Shown here: positions 33,209-45,977 of the stretch, in pieces
Position numbering within the stretch: position 1 is the first letter of the stretch
How the letters are laid out: every line of letters starts with the position of its first letter
From: Phytophthora sp. 'mugwort'
Taxonomy: Eukaryota > Oomycota > Peronosporomycetes > Peronosporales > Peronosporaceae
Assembly: GCA_033558025.1 (NCBI GenBank)
Contig: JAUCEF010000012.1
Location: 558,001 to 622,000, forward strand
Reading direction: 5' to 3'
DNA length: 64,000 bases
Notes under the pieces: model-generated
What the model was told of the DNA's origin: nothing
Databases searched by the model: none
The model's input: only the letters and a program-made list of their open reading frames with translations
Made by a program: the position numbers and the translations under genes

Positions 33209-35994
33209 TTCTGCAATGGCTGGCTGTAGACCAGGGATCCGAAGGGCCAGATTATTAGGGTTTCTGCACGAGTGCCCTTTGACGAAGGAATGTCGGTATT
33301 TTATATGATTCCGCTCTGTGTTTCTACTATTTTGTCTAAAACTGCTCTCTTGAATATAGTCATCGTTATGGTAGATTTCGAAATACTGTAAAGTTTATCT
33401 AAGAATGTTCAAACGGACGATCATCTTTTCTTACGGCACCATGGCATGCCAATAAGATTGGTGGCCATATACTGCACATTTTTTGTAAAATGAAAAAATC
33501 GGCAGACACCTCGGCTCCCTTAAAAAAGGCGATCTGCAACAAAAGAGAAAAGAAGAGGAATGGCTTACTGCAACCTTAACCTTAGCTATTTACGATTTGA
33601 CGACGACATATATGGCAACACTGCTGCTAAAGCAACACTTCAGGAAACCTAGCGAAAAAAGTAAAGCAACCATAAAAACAGCTGTGGAGAGATAATCTAT
33701 AATAAAATTCACGGCCGCGATGGTACTTCGAGGCATCCAACGTGGATAAATTTAGAAAAAGCATTAAGTCCGCACAAGCAACATTCGGATCAATAAGTTC
33801 GTACAAACACTTTGTGCGAGAACGATAAAATGCTGGCCCTCGGACTTGTGCGCGCCCGCCTCGCCGACCTTGCGAGCATGAAGGAGAAGCTGGAGAAGAT
33901 TATGACAAACTCAGCTAGAGTTTCAAGCCTTGATTGAAGAGTGTGAAGAGCACAGCTACGAGTTGTCTGAGGCTGTAGGCGATGAAGCCCTCATTACGAC
34001 TCGCGAAGAATCGCTATCTTTTGATGTTCTACTGGTAATTTTGATCAACAAGTTATCCGAACATCACTTAGGCTGCATGCTATATTAAAAGATAATACTG
34101 GTTGAATTTGCCTATCACAGTTGGTTCCGTAGCAGTTGATGAATCTGACTAGTTTTATCCGCGTCATACGCAGATATGGGACACTCTTGGGAATGGCACA
34201 CAACCATCGATAAGATTTTCAAGCGCATCACGCTTGAAAATGTTATCGATGCGCGACGTGCTGTTCGTGCTGGGTCTTGAGCCGCTCGGTGATATCGACG
34301 CTGGGGCGGCCGGCCATCGTCGCCTCCGCCATCACAGTCACGCCGCATCCAACTTCGCTCGCGAGGAATTTGACACCATTCTGGCGACTGGTGTCGACCT
34401 TGCGCTTCTTCTTGGAGCCGCCACTGCCGTCCCGACAACGACGACGTACAGCCGGCGTCGCTTTGCCGGCCGCAGACGGCAAACCACTCGCACATTATTG
34501 ACATTTCTTCGTGGTTGGGACTTGATTCACTGTGCGACCGATCTCCTCCGAGTGCTTCCTGTACTCGGCCTTGATCTTGGCGAAATTGCTCTGAGGCTGC
34601 TTGTCAGTAACAGGCACACTTTTATCTCGGTCAACGTGGCGTGAAAATTTCGCTACGCGAGCTCCTTTTGCTTGTTCGTCCGGGCATTGTCGAAGCGTCG
34701 AGCAACACTGCCCTCTCGAAGCGAATGCGCAGCAGCGCAGCGGTCATCACGTCCGTCCACAGTAGCGTGCGACGCGGCTGTCCTGCGCCGACCCCGGACG
34801 GCACTCTGTTCCACGTTCTCCGTCAATGTGCTGAATCCAAAATGATGAGATGGCTCGCTGGAGTGGCCGTCAGCACGAGAATGAGATCGTATTGGTGGTT
34901 CAGAAGTGCAAGCATATGGTGTGTACACATATTTGCTGAGATGGGGAATTGATAAATTTGGACCAGCGCCTCACCACGAAGACAACAGCATCAATGGAGG
35001 GCGCCCCGCCACTCGACTTTGTGGCGTCTTTGTGGTGTGTCACATCCAGCCATGAAATACCGTTGTCTTTTGGATTAAAAAAGCGAAAGCACCGTTCATG
35101 TAATTTTCAGTACTCTTACATGTCGACCAAAAAACATGCTTGTGCGTTTGCACATAAAGGTTACACCATTGCTGAGTTTAGGGTAGCAGATACTCGAACG
35201 TGATTGGTTGTCCGTTGTAGCAATCGGTTCTTCTAAGCTGGAACCAATCATTTGGCAGCCGTACTATTTCGTCACATGTACACACCTGTACCAAACGATA
35301 ACAAAATCAGTGAATAGGGCGCAAGATGTTCGAAGGTCTTCTTTATATACTACTGTAAGAAAATGCTGTAGATTCGGAAAGTGACCAGAGGTCGAGATAA
35401 TTTTTAATCAACGGCTGTGATTGGATACCCGTACATTTCATTGGATACAAACCATTGCACATACCAATAGATGAAATACAGTGGCTGTATTTCCATCGCG
35501 TCCCCAGAAGTCGCTATGCGACCTGTAGCTCAGTGTGCGATTGCCCGCCTCTTACATTAGTTTGTTTGTGGTGAACCGAGGGGAAGTGGAGCTGCAAAGT
35601 GTCGCTCTAAGAGGGTTATCCCATACCTGCGATGGTTCATAGCTGACCTAGGGGGAATAATGCTCCGTGCGCATTCACAGGCAGTACAGCTTAGCGGGAA
35701 AGCTCTCAAAAGAGAAGATGGTAGTGTGATTCCTCCTACTGGCAACTTTTGCGACCTGAAAACAATTGGATTTGAATACCACTACGACTTATGTATGCAG
35801 CGATGTCTGACGGAGAAAAGATGGCTCCCGCATACCCAAGAAGTTGGCTGCTACGAAACTAGTACGGCGAGAAGTGAAGGGTCGAAATGCTTGCGTTGAC
35901 TGTGATTAATGCGACGCGCTTGATCGAATTATGAGGTCGATTCGGTTGGCCCGACGACGACGGTACGTAGCTTGATTTCGCGCACATCTTACTT
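33209..35994. other. Long stretch without a firm gene
   Basis: 33300-33830 is AT-rich with nothing seen. Around 33830-34090 a plus-strand piece (EFQALIEECEEHSYELSEA) looks like a coiled coil with shifts. At 34100-34930 there are GC-richer overlapping frames on both strands, including a basic minus-strand frame with GSKKKRKVD (34243-34482) that resembles a nuclear localisation signal; I could not assign it. 35520-35550 has a tRNA A-box-like GTAGCTCAGTGTGCG without a B box. Confidence 0.35.
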
Positions 35995-37313
35995 TTGCTT
36001 GTTACCCGCGTCGAATGTATTCCTTCATCGTCATCTTGTAAAAATCGGCATTTTGAGCGACGAGAGACATTAGCGACGTGTGGTCGTTCGTCAAGGCGCA
36101 AGAAATGTTCGCGATCATATCGAACTTGTAGTGACTCCAACGAATGTCTCTGACATGATCATCGCCCACAGTTTGCTCAAGCGGCCGAAGTCCATCTCGA
36201 CAACGATTAGGTCAGAAGAATGCGCCGTTTTCGCTGAATTTCATCGTCGTTAAGCTCGCCATTTGCGGTTTGCACTTGGGTTGGATCGTTCTGAGTGTCT
36301 GGTCAGATCATTGGTATTATCCCATGTTTACAGGGATTGCCCAGCTGCGCCCGAATTCTTTATGACTTTCTCCGTTGTCTTCGATTCCGAGTTCTGCGGT
36401 GACGACATTCTTGGCTAACATGTCCGTGAAGCTGTTTCCGCTTCGTGAAGATGATGTGCTTGGACCCGGATAGTGCGATGACAGCGGAATGCGTACGCCT
36501 GGAAGTGCAACAGACGCTTTAAGGTTTAGTCCATAAACATGGTGCTTATCTGAATAATACGTTTTTGCTTTCACCAATTTCCACTCGGGCGGTAAGTCTC
36601 TTGGAACTTCACGTCAGTAGCGTAGAGTACGCATCGGTAGTTATTAAACAGTTGAGGCTTTTGACGCTGCGTTGTCATTGCAATCGGCCGGGTGAAGTTA
36701 TCCGTGAGTGGCTTTTCGATCAACTCGACCACCTTTCATCGTTATCTTCTCGAACCAAGACGCAACCTTTGACATACATGGCCCAATGGGAGTATCGCTT
36801 CAGGGCGTTCAACGCCATGAAGAAAGTATCGCGCTCGGTGGATTCGCCCAACCCACCGAGCGCGAGTAGCGCCCAACTATTCCCACGCTGAGTTCTAGTC
36901 ACTGTTCTATTCCAGCCAGCAATCTCGTCGAACAAACATCCCAGTTCGAACAAACATCCCAGTTCGACGAGATTGTTGGCTGGATAGAACAGTGACTAGA
37001 ACTCAGCGTGGGAGTAGTTAGTCATGATGCAAAGATTCCCTCCGATCCTTGATCGGAGAGAGAAACAATTGTAGATCGGGCTGTCAGTCGATTTCGTCCT
37101 CGAACTGGTGCAAGACTCGTCACCAATCTCATTCGCCGTTTCTTGTAACCTCTCCTCCCGATGCAGCATCGAGTCTTCCGCCTGGACCAGGGCGACGGCG
37201 TTGCTGAACATTTGGGGATCGCGTTTGATCGGCATTAGCGGATAACTTGGGTATGCTGCTCTCTTGGCTTGTGGATTGAGAAGTGAAGCGCGCTTTCGGC
37301 GTTCTGGTGGCAA
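35995..37313 (-). pseudogene. DDE_4/Harbinger-like transposase, interrupted
   Basis: Minus-strand order: a 105-codon N-terminal frame (37313-36996) ending CIMTNYSHAEF; a second frame (36953-36720) with STERDTFFMALNALKRYSHW; a third (36577-36317) with KTYYSDKHHVYGLNLKASVA; and a C-terminal part with TIQPKCKPQMASL and IANISCALTNDHTSLMSL. These correspond in order to DDE_4-type transposases found widely in oomycetes. Near 36875-37019 a snapback inverted duplication splits the N-terminal domain. Not functional. Confidence 0.65.
36875..37019. repeat. 145-bp near-perfect snapback palindrome
   Basis: Arms 36875-36933 and 36962-37019 are inverted copies with about three differences. The loop holds two direct copies of TTCGAACAAACATCCCAG. 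It lies inside the transposase reading direction, one arm being the coding copy. Confidence 0.85.
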
Positions 37314-39544
37314 TGATGCAACTAACTGATCAAATGTCGTTTTCTTCGATAATTAATATATTATTGATATATGCACGGGTTTCTATAAATACTTTTTAGA
37401 CGGCAGACAAACTAAATTATAGTATAGCCTAAGGTGTTATAGCCCCCTGCAAATAGAGTCCCCTGTGCGGGGGCATGATATAGCAACACAGACACCACCT
37501 CTACTTTTTCCTCCACGTACGTATGTATAACCTATCAAATCAGTCTTTGTTTTGAAACCAAATTAAACAGTATTACGATAGTGACAGGGAGCGGGTCGGA
37601 CAGGCAGCGGATACGTTCAAAATTTGAATTTTTCCGCCAAGCTTTCGGCTGCTGAACAAGTGCCATGTCGTCCTGCAAATGAAAGAGAACATAGCATCAA
37701 AGTCGACAGGATTGAAGGGACGCAAGCGCAGCGTGACTTGCCCCTGCTCAAGTACGAGCTGGGTAAGTTCGTGCGTGATTGCCACGACGAAGGCATCCCG
37801 CTGTCGCAAAAACTCATCTGGACGAACGACCAGAGGACCCTCGCTCGCATAGTGCCCCCCCCCCTCCCCCACTGAGCTGTCCGTTGGCACGGCGAGGTTG
37901 CGTCAGCGGGTCCTGCTGTTGAGAGTGGATTTAGTCACTCTCAGAAACAATATTCGAAATTGCTGATCAGCCTCTACATATGGAAACATTGAGAGGGGGG
38001 ATGTAGTGGGGGGAGTCCCAGCAAACAGAGTGCGATATATTAGAGTGCCATTCCAAATAGTGTAGTGTCGATATGGACTTCCGCAAGCTTAATATGGATG
38101 CTTTCCAGAGGAGCTAACGCCTTAACGATGCAATTTTGAAGTCCTTGAAGAACAAGACGTCGGGAATCTTTGACGAGTTGAACAGGTCGAACCAAGTTCC
38201 CTTTACTTGTGGCGGTAACCCCCGCGCACCTTATATCGAGGCGGCTCGGCGATTATGCATGCAGTAAGATGATAGGACCCGGACGAAAGACGACGCCGCC
38301 GGCGGCGTCGTCTTTTGGTTGTTGCAGTCGTCGTTGCAGCTTCTCTTTCACTTGTTGCTTCATCTCGTGATCGGGCGACAAAAGCTTGATGGTCGCAATG
38401 CACGTAAAAATCTTCCTCCTGCACCAGTGGGTAGTCTACGTCAGCGAGGCCTTGAAGATTGGATATCCCGCCTCCCCATCATTAGACCAGTCCCGTTGCG
38501 CACCCTTGAGATGGCCATCACGGCATACCAGCAGCTCACGCTGTTGCTCTTCCACTGGAACATTTGTTTTGGCAACGGCGAATCAGCAATGGGTCCGTGC
38601 ACATACATACGCTGGCGGCCATGTCAGGGGAGACAATTTTGCAAGAGCGTTCCATCATCTCAAACGTCTCTCGATAGGCAGAGGTCTCTTCGTCACTCCA
38701 ATCAAGTGACATACCACTAAGCTGTGCCTTGCGGCGTCCTCAGGCACGCATCACCTCCTCTAACTTTTACTGCAGTGGTGCAGTGGTCCGGGCGTAACTT
38801 ACCATCGAATCTCTCAGCCATTAAGAGCCGCAAAGGAAATTTTGTAGTGCAGCTCCAATGGGCGGCAGTGGCATCTGTCACAAGGCTGTAAGCCCTTCGG
38901 GTCGTGCTCGACATCTTCCTCGTCAATTCATTTCCCACATCATTCCACACGCTTGGAGAAGAGCTTACATTTCTTGGCATTGTACTTCATAGTGACTCAG
39001 TAGTCCATTTCCAATACCAGATGAACGACATGCTCCAGGACAAGGCTATTTCGCGTGTTCTGGTGTGGATTGACTATGTATGTTTCTGCGCGCAATCGGC
39101 CGGAGCTTACTCGAGAACCTCGAGCAATGTTCCTCTTTCTCGAGGCAGCGCAAGCAGGCACGTCAATGGTCCTCGCCCCAAGAACACGGCGGCAACTATC
39201 GCGAAGGCAACGCAATCTCCAACGAAACAGCGCCAGCAGTGCTCAAGCGTCCCAGGAAATGGCGGTGGTGCCGCGAGCAGAGGAAGCCACCCCTGATGGA
39301 TGATGATCTGCAAGGGTGTCCATTGAGCCCGTCGCTGCTGCCTCCCACTTCTGCTACAGCGGAGCAAAAAGCATAAGTAGCGAAGAGACGAAGTGAGAGA
39401 TGGGACATCAACCGGAACGCGTCAAACTCGTCCCAACCGATGACGAATCGGCATGTCGGACCGCCGTTGCCAATGGAGTGTTGGACGTACCATTCTGCCA
39501 CTGGATCAGACTAGAACATTATTGCTAGAGGAATAACGCGACCT
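37314..39544. other. Stretch without a firm gene
   Basis: 37320-37570 is AT-rich. A plus-strand frame at 37624-37875 (83 codons, YELGKFVRDCHDEGIPLSQK) and a nearby piece near 38155-38270 (SGIFDELNRSNQVPFTCGGN) look protein-like but I do not recognise them. From 38320 to 39500 overlapping frames on both strands have no clear motif; a decayed retroelement is likely because gypsy sequence follows directly. Confidence 0.35.
38286..38315. repeat. Perfect 30-bp palindrome
   Basis: AAAGACGACGCCGCC followed at once by its exact reverse complement, with no loop. It combines GAC and GCC triplets, so it may have grown from a simple repeat. Confidence 0.85.
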
Positions 39545-40460
39545 GATGCACAGCCTGCCTGTTGAGCGTATTGAGCCGCCAGTCAAGGTGGTTGCCGCCG
39601 GTGGCACCCTGATCCTCAGCCGTGAAAAGGTGCATGTTGATCTTTAGATCGTGACTGCGGTGGACCACTGGCACTGACTAATATTGAGTGCCTTGTGAGA
39701 AATGGACCCGAGGAGGTTTCTGCTGGCAAAAGGACGCTACAGTCGATCGGGGTCGACATTGACGATGTCTTCAACATCTTGCTCAGCAGTATATCGACGC
39801 TGCAGAAGCTGAGGCAGACCATGTCCTGAGCAACCATGTGGATGTGTTAGGGACGTGGCAGATGACAAAGTGGAGACCGTGCTGAACCGTGTTGTATACG
39901 AGGCTATCGGAGCCGGTTTCGACGCGGATCGTGTTGATGAATAACGAGAGATTGTGGTCGACCATGCTGACGTTTCAGGCTCCGTCTGGCCACGATGAGC
40001 CGGTCGATGGTGAACCCTGAACCGTTGAAGGCTCGACTTAAGCCAGGCGCTCAGCCGTATCATAGCTGTGTGCGCCGCTATCCGGAGGCTCAGCAGCAAT
40101 TTTTACGAGATTATGTACGGGAGTTTGAGGATGTAGGGCAGGTGGTGAGGAGCAAGCAGAGACGATGATTGTGTCCCACACGGCCGGTAGCAAAGGGAGG
40201 CTCGGCCGAGTTTCGGACTATGATCGACTACCGACCAATGAACCGGAAGACAGCGCCTGACCGGTACTGCGCCAAACCTAGCTGTCGTTGTGGAGGCAGT
40301 GCGAGGTGCCTACGGGTTGGGAGCTTTCGACTTTCACAAAGGATTTTGGCAGATGCCGCTCTACCAGGACAACCAGGAGATGTTCAGTTTCGTAACAGAA
40401 GATGGTGTTTGCACCTCTACACGTTCCCCAGGGTGTCGCTGTGTCTGATATCATACCATT
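39545..40460 (+). pseudogene. Gypsy retrotransposon protease/RT fragment
   Basis: Plus-strand pieces in shifting frames. ECLVRNGPEEVSAGKRTL and SIGVDIDDVF (about 39680-39770) fit the end of a gypsy protease region. LKPGAQPY-like and RRYPEAQQQFL (about 40040-40110) precede the RT. MIDYRPMNRKT (about 40220) and FHKGFWQMPL ... FSFVTEDGVCT (about 40330-40420) are the conserved RT blocks. The RT active-site region is missing because the sequence breaks at about 40430. No LTRs were identified. Confidence 0.7.
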
Positions 40461-40533
40461 CGTTAAGGCATTCAAAATTCGATAAGGCTTTCCCAGGTGT
40501 CACTGTATTTGATAGCATACTATTCGTTAAGGC
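40433..40533 (+). repeat. 37-bp direct repeat at the broken end of the gypsy RT
   Basis: Copies at 40433-40469 and 40497-40533 share GATA.CATAC.ATTCGTTAAGGC with about five differences, spaced 64 bp apart. Confidence 0.65.
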
Positions 40534-42724
40534 TACAATATCACACACGGCGAAGCGTACAATCAATGCCAGCACGCTGTATTAGCCTGATAGGGGCAAA
40601 TTTTAGTAAAGCACCTGGTCTTCAATCCAGACTCGTCGAAAGCATCGAGCAGCTCGTCGTAGCTTCTTCCTTCATCGGTTTCGCTGCTCACTGTTGCACA
40701 CGTATTGAGTCCCACGCAGCGCAGAACTTGTCACCATGTGGAGTATTGTACCGGACGAAGGCGACAACGAACGACGTCGCTGTCGCCGTGCCGGCACCAG
40801 CTACCGACATATCCGAGTCCCATCGTCTTAAGCATGGATAATCGCCCTGCCGCCCCAACAGCTTCTTCATCATCGCACCAACGATCGGTACAGTGGAGCC
40901 TGAGGGCGCTGCTGCATGAGGCGCCCTCCTCGTAAGGCAACTAAATGAACTCACTTCGCAACTTACTGTGCAGCGCGCAACACGCCTAAAGGATTCTTTG
41001 ACACTGACAAGCATCACATCACCATCCCGAGCATGAAGGACGACTACGAATACGACGCCGTATGTAACGTCTAGATGGCGATGCCGCACTCATCCTCGAG
41101 GTGACGAGGACGCCAAGTCTCAAGGTCTGGAGCCAGTCGACCATCCCGACTTGCTTCGAGAGGAAACAGTACGAGAGCAAGGTGATCGAGAAATGCCGCG
41201 TTACGGGCGAAGCCCAATAAGCCATGACGCAAAGCATTCGCTCGACATTTGAACCAAGGGTCCATGAGCACGTAGCTGACTACATCCTGATGCAAGATGT
41301 TGCCAGTGTGTCGGCGACACGCTGGTAGCCGAGATGAATATGAACGTCGCCACGATGGCGACGGCCGCGTCCCCGATGTTACGCAGCATTTCGCACGAGT
41401 GCTGAGGATGCACCTGTCAGAGGTGGACGTCGAGCAACGAGTTGCTACCTACTTCATACAGTTTGACCAGCTGGACGAGGACAACGGCCTCGCAATATGC
41501 TAGGCCGTCGTGTGTCTACTGACGAGCAAGTTGCTAGCGAATGAAACCACGCTGCAGGTTGTTGCTAAGCAATACGACACCCGAGATGCTGAAGGTTGAC
41601 TTGACCAGGTTGGTTGAGTCGTCCCACCGTTAGGCGAAGGTCAATGGTCTAGGTTTGCACGACTTATGATCGAACGAGCTTCAAGGCAGTAGTAGCATCA
41701 CCAAATGCAGACAACCGAGTATTCGGGTCGAAACCAAGGGTCTGCAGCTCGAGGTTGGATCGAGTTTTGGGGTCAAAAATAAGCGCCTGCAGCTCGATGT
41801 TTCCTGCCATACATGGCGATCGCCTGCGGATGCGTCCATTGTCCTCATCCGCGTGCTCGTCTCCTGGCACGTTCTGGCCGCACCAGCTTCGTCTTGGTAC
41901 GCGTCAGAGAGCGGTGCACTCTGACTAACGACTTGGGCGTCAGCCCCAATGACACGCTCAGCTCGCGTAGGTAGACATGACACATGATCCCGGCTACGTC
42001 CACCTGCTGTTTGTACGCAAGCTCGTAGAGTCTCCCAGTCGTCCTGTTAAGCCATGTGAGATTGGCCGCTGACGTCCTCCTGGATGAGCATGACCTCCGT
42101 CACGTCGTCCTGCAGCTGGGCGAGGCGGAACTCGTCCGGCTTGTCCTCCGGCGTATCCATAGCCTCGTCATTGTCATCCTGTTTCTATTCTTCGTTCCAT
42201 TCAGATTTCACCGGTAGCAAGAGCTTGAGCTTCATCTCGTCGAGACGCATGGGATCTCTAACTTGGTTTCGGGCTTGTCCATCTTGGACTACTACGTAGG
42301 GGTTCTGCCCGGGATTTAGAAGCTGGACATCTTCATGGCCTCCCACTTATCGTCGTCTGGAACCCTATCCACCTTCCTCTATATCTAAGGCGTGACCCAC
42401 GCACGCACCTGGTACCGATCGTGCCCCGTCGAACCGACCGCGGAGGCGTCTAGCGCCTTCTGCAGTGTCTCGTGCTCTTCTGACCTGATTTTCCGGTCCT
42501 GAGACTACTTGAAGCGCCCATAGGCGCCACGTTCTCCCAAATCGAGCGCTTTTGTGCCAACAGGTTGGCGTATATGCACTCCTTCTAGTAGATAAGGCCC
42601 CGGTTGACAAGAACGGGCTGCGGAGAATACATATGATGTAATCTCGTCCACTGGGAGCGTGCCAATCGAGAAGCGGTATCACTGGTTATTGCTTGCAGGT
42701 GTGTGTATCGCTAATGTTGTCCCA
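40534..42724. other. Stretch with gag-like or unassigned debris
   Basis: Plus-strand pieces around 40990-41480 (KHHITIPSMKDDYEYDAV, and STFEPRVHEHVADYILMQDV) could be remains of a copia-type gag, but the match is too weak to name. A short duplicated block (about 44 bp, GGGTC.AAA..AAG.G.CTGC) occurs at 41717-41805. Minus-strand 42060-42250 encodes an acidic segment (DDNDEAMDTPEDKPDEF). No gene is supported. Confidence 0.35.
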
Positions 42725-43654
42725 TTACATCCGTTGGTTAGGTGGCAATGGGGTAACGTAGATGACAAAGATTACAGCAATGTGAGACAAAGTTAATGAT
42801 TTAACAGATAAAACTTCACCACGTACCGATGTATCAACGTTGTAACTGCTCCCGTCACCTCTCGACACGACGAACATGTTTGACGTGACTTCACTGATAT
42901 CATAGTGCGTTGCGCGGTCCTTTGCCATCCAGTACTGTGTTCAATCCGACGATAGGCATGCGTGCTGACCTCAGCGATAGGCGATCTAGTTCCTCATCAG
43001 AACCTTGATATTTCATGTATCCCACGGCAGTTATCTTCTTGCTGTACTCCATCGGTGCTAACGCCTGCAGAAAAATGAGCGTATCGACACATTCATCAAG
43101 AGGCATCTTGGGCTTCATGATGTCTTTAATATGGTCCCGCGACGTCTCGAGCCTAGCCAAATAGAGTAGACACACGTTAGAATTTCATGCATCAGCATCA
43201 ATTGATCGCACGCATACCGATTGTTGGTGTGATTACCAAGATGGGGCACGTCGGAACGAGCTTACAGAGCCCAACACTCTTTTTGTTGATTCCAGTTCTT
43301 CATGAAGTACCGAAGAAACGGGTGCTTCGGCTCTGGAATGTCGTCGTCTGAGTGTCCCAGGTAAACGTTATCCAGCAGGAAATCGAGGTACTTGAGGTAC
43401 TTCATGAAATCGTCAACTGTCGATGATGCTCTCGTCATGTCAACTGCGTTTTCTACTTGATCCTTGTCAAAGCTGCTTGGTCCGCCGTATTCACTCTTGG
43501 CCTTTTCCGTGTGGATGTATTTCTTCATATGTAAGTGGCAGAGGACTACATTGGCTTGAGGAAAATGTGACTCCAGCAAACTCAATCGCCCATATCTTTG
43601 TCGATTATGTTTCCAGTTTGCGTGCCATCCTTGGCTATCGGTGAGCTCTTCCAC
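42725..43654 (-). pseudogene. Third MULE-type transposase fragment (ZSWIM-like)
   Basis: Two minus-strand frames. 43654-43262 has FPQANVVLCHLHMKKYIHTE, the block after the second catalytic Asp (CxFH-type), then a helical stretch and HPFLRYFMKNWNQQKECWAL, with the Trp-rich end of the catalytic fold. 43175-42900 continues with KPKMPLDECVDTLIFLQA, and a further piece reaches 42725 with VVSRGDGSSYNVD where a SWIM finger would begin. The N-terminal half is absent. Different in sequence from the two other MULE relics. Confidence 0.65.
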
Positions 43655-44143
43655 ACACCGGCCGATGGCACATGCGTCTCTGGATCACTTCCACTCATAG
43701 CCCCTACAGCGGGCAATGCATCAACGTGCTAGAGCCACATATGCACCAATCAAGAACCAGCAAGCCCACCTACGCCGATATCAGCGAGATCAGCCCACGC
43801 CGTCGCTTTAGGTACAAATGCGAGAAACCAAATGGGAGCCAGTGAATACTTGGAGGACGGAGAAATGTAGGGAGAGGGGGGGTCACGTTTTCGATTTTTG
43901 AAATGCCGAAAACACACGTAAGCTATCGAAATATTTTACGTTAGACGAACCGTATCAGCCCTTTTAAATACGATCTCACTCAGTTCCTCCAGTCAGTCTC
44001 AATTTTAATAGGAGCAGAAGTTTTTACTACTGTCTCACTCAATCCGATTTACAGACAGCTCACAGTTGTAGAACCACATCGGGCCGGGGCATGACCTGAT
44101 GTTCCTACAGACAGAACACGAATTAGTGACACACAAATATTTT
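43655..44143. other. Intergenic stretch
   Basis: No gene. CAGTTGTAGAACCACATCGG near 44064 resembles, in inverted form, CCGATGTGCGACAACT near 45757 and may be the left terminal repeat of the Tigger-like element. Confidence 0.4.
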
Positions 44144-45656
44144 TTACTTAAAGTAGTAAGTTATTTTCTGCTGTTGCAAATTACCAAGAAGGAGTTTTCT
44201 ACTGGCACTAATGATGTCGTTGAGCCCCTGGCACTCAATTTCATTGGCAAACGCATAAGTTGACAACTGGATACATGCATTGAGTGCGTCGCGATGCGAC
44301 ATAGGTTGATTCTCATCGTCCTCGTCTTCGATCGGGTCAAAGACATCCAGATCTTGATCATCTGGTTCCCATTCCGGGCAGACGCTGTCGCATTCCAGAT
44401 AGTCTTCAGCAGGCATGGGATCAGCGAGTGACAGCTTGCCGATCAGCGCGTCCAACTCAGACGAATCACAGATGCCATTCGGTTCGTTCAGCTGCTTCAG
44501 AGCACACACAGTCGCAGGTTGGATGATCCCAGTATGTGCCCAACAATTCCGAATAGTAGACGGATTGACAGCGTTCCAAGCCTGAACAATCATGCGAATC
44601 GCTGTCAACAAGTCGATTTTGGTGCAAGCGTCGGCAGTGATTTGGTCGAGTGTCCACTGCACAAAGGCGCAACGGTAATGCAGTTTCAAATTCTTGATAA
44701 TACCCGCATCCATTGGTTGCAAGTAGGATGTGGTATTGGCAGGTAGGAAGTGTACACGAACGTTTGCGAGCTCGATGTCAACGTGACACGGTGCATTATC
44801 AATGAGAAGCAGCACCTTCCGTCCATGCATCTTCACGTTCACCAATTTCAACCAATCAGTGAAGAACACGGCAGTCATCCACGCTTTTTTCTTGGCCAAA
44901 AATTGAACTGATAGCTTTGACTTGTCCACGCCCTTAAAACACCGAGGATTGAGGTACCGATGAATCACAAGTGGCTCAAGCTTCTCGCTCCCGTCCATGT
45001 TGCAACACAAAGCAACGGTGATGCGAGCTTTGTCCTTCTTGTGACCGGCAATCGGCCGTGTTGCAAGCGTTTAGTTAGGCTCCATGCGAAAAAATAGACC
45101 CGTTTCGTCCATATTATAGACGTCTCGTAGCTCATACTCATCCAACAGGTCCATCAACTCTTTCCGTTGTGCCTCAAGCTCATGCACAGCAACACTTGCA
45201 GCCTCTTCATGCATTCGATGAGACTTGATGCCATGGCGCTGTTTGAACCTCGTCACCCACGACGAGGACACGGATTGGTCGGGACCAAGCAGTTCGTTCG
45301 CTTTCGTCCAGATGATGGCGTCACTGATGCATACGCGGGCTTGTACCGACACAAACCATTCGAACAATTGCTTCTCCATCGCTTCAAACCGACCAGCTTG
45401 CTTGCGTTTTGCCTGCGGGTTGGCGTGATTGTTTGTCTTGCTTGGTACGAAGAATCTTGCTGATTGTCCAGCGTTTGACATGCTTCCCCAGCGTGCGAAG
45501 AGTCCAATCACTCAATGCCTGTAGCGTCAGGTCTGAATTGGCCTCGTGGTGGGCTCTGATCTTGTTCTTTTCGTCTATCGTGAGGCAAATGCGGGATGGC
45601 ATGTTGGAAAATCCAAGAATGAAGCGCAGTAGTCGGCTAAAATCATCAAAATCCAC
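44144..45656 (-). pseudogene. Tigger/pogo-like (CENP-B HTH, DDE_1) transposase, nearly intact
   Basis: The frame from 45656 starts with an HTH (MPSRICLTIDEKNKIRAHHE ... LTLQALSDW). It shifts near 45430 into a frame that carries a CENP-B HTH (EKQLFEWFVSVQARV ... SSSWVTRFKQRHGI) and YNMDETGLFF (first catalytic Asp). It then meets one in-frame stop at 45071-45073. The 288-residue frame 45010-44144 continues with VLLLIDNAPCH (second Asp) and LQPMDAGIIKNLKLHY (third Asp). All three acidic residues are present. The C-terminus is an acidic tail and a final helix. Only one frameshift and one stop separate this from an open frame, making it the least decayed transposase in the window. The enzyme would cut and paste its element. 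Confidence 0.8.
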
Positions 45657-45977
45657 TGACGACCAGTCATTTTGTGCTCCTGTGTTCCTGTGTTATATAA
45701 CTGTGAGATAACAATTTTATCTTGATTTCACTATTGGCATTTCTGTTCCTTGAACCGATGTGCGACAACTCGATTTGTGCCTCATCTGTAAGTCACACAA
45801 CTGTGAGTTGTCTGTATACGGTAGGCAGGATTCACAATACTGTACCACCTCCCTAGATAAAAACTCAACGTTGCCAAGAGCAAGACCATGGTTACTGGCG
45901 TACCGTATTCCTGTGTGTAGCCTATATAAAAAAAGTACTTGTAGTAGATGTATGTGTGTGTATGTGTAGGATGCAGA
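45657..45977. other. Right flank of the Tigger-like element
   Basis: No gene. Contains the possible right terminal repeat CCGATGTGCGACAACT (about 45757-45772) and a TGTGTG microsatellite near 45950. Confidence 0.4.

Noticed and set aside
35520..35555. tRNA-like GTAGCTCAGTGTGCG
   Set aside because: Only an A-box-like piece; no B box or cloverleaf follows.
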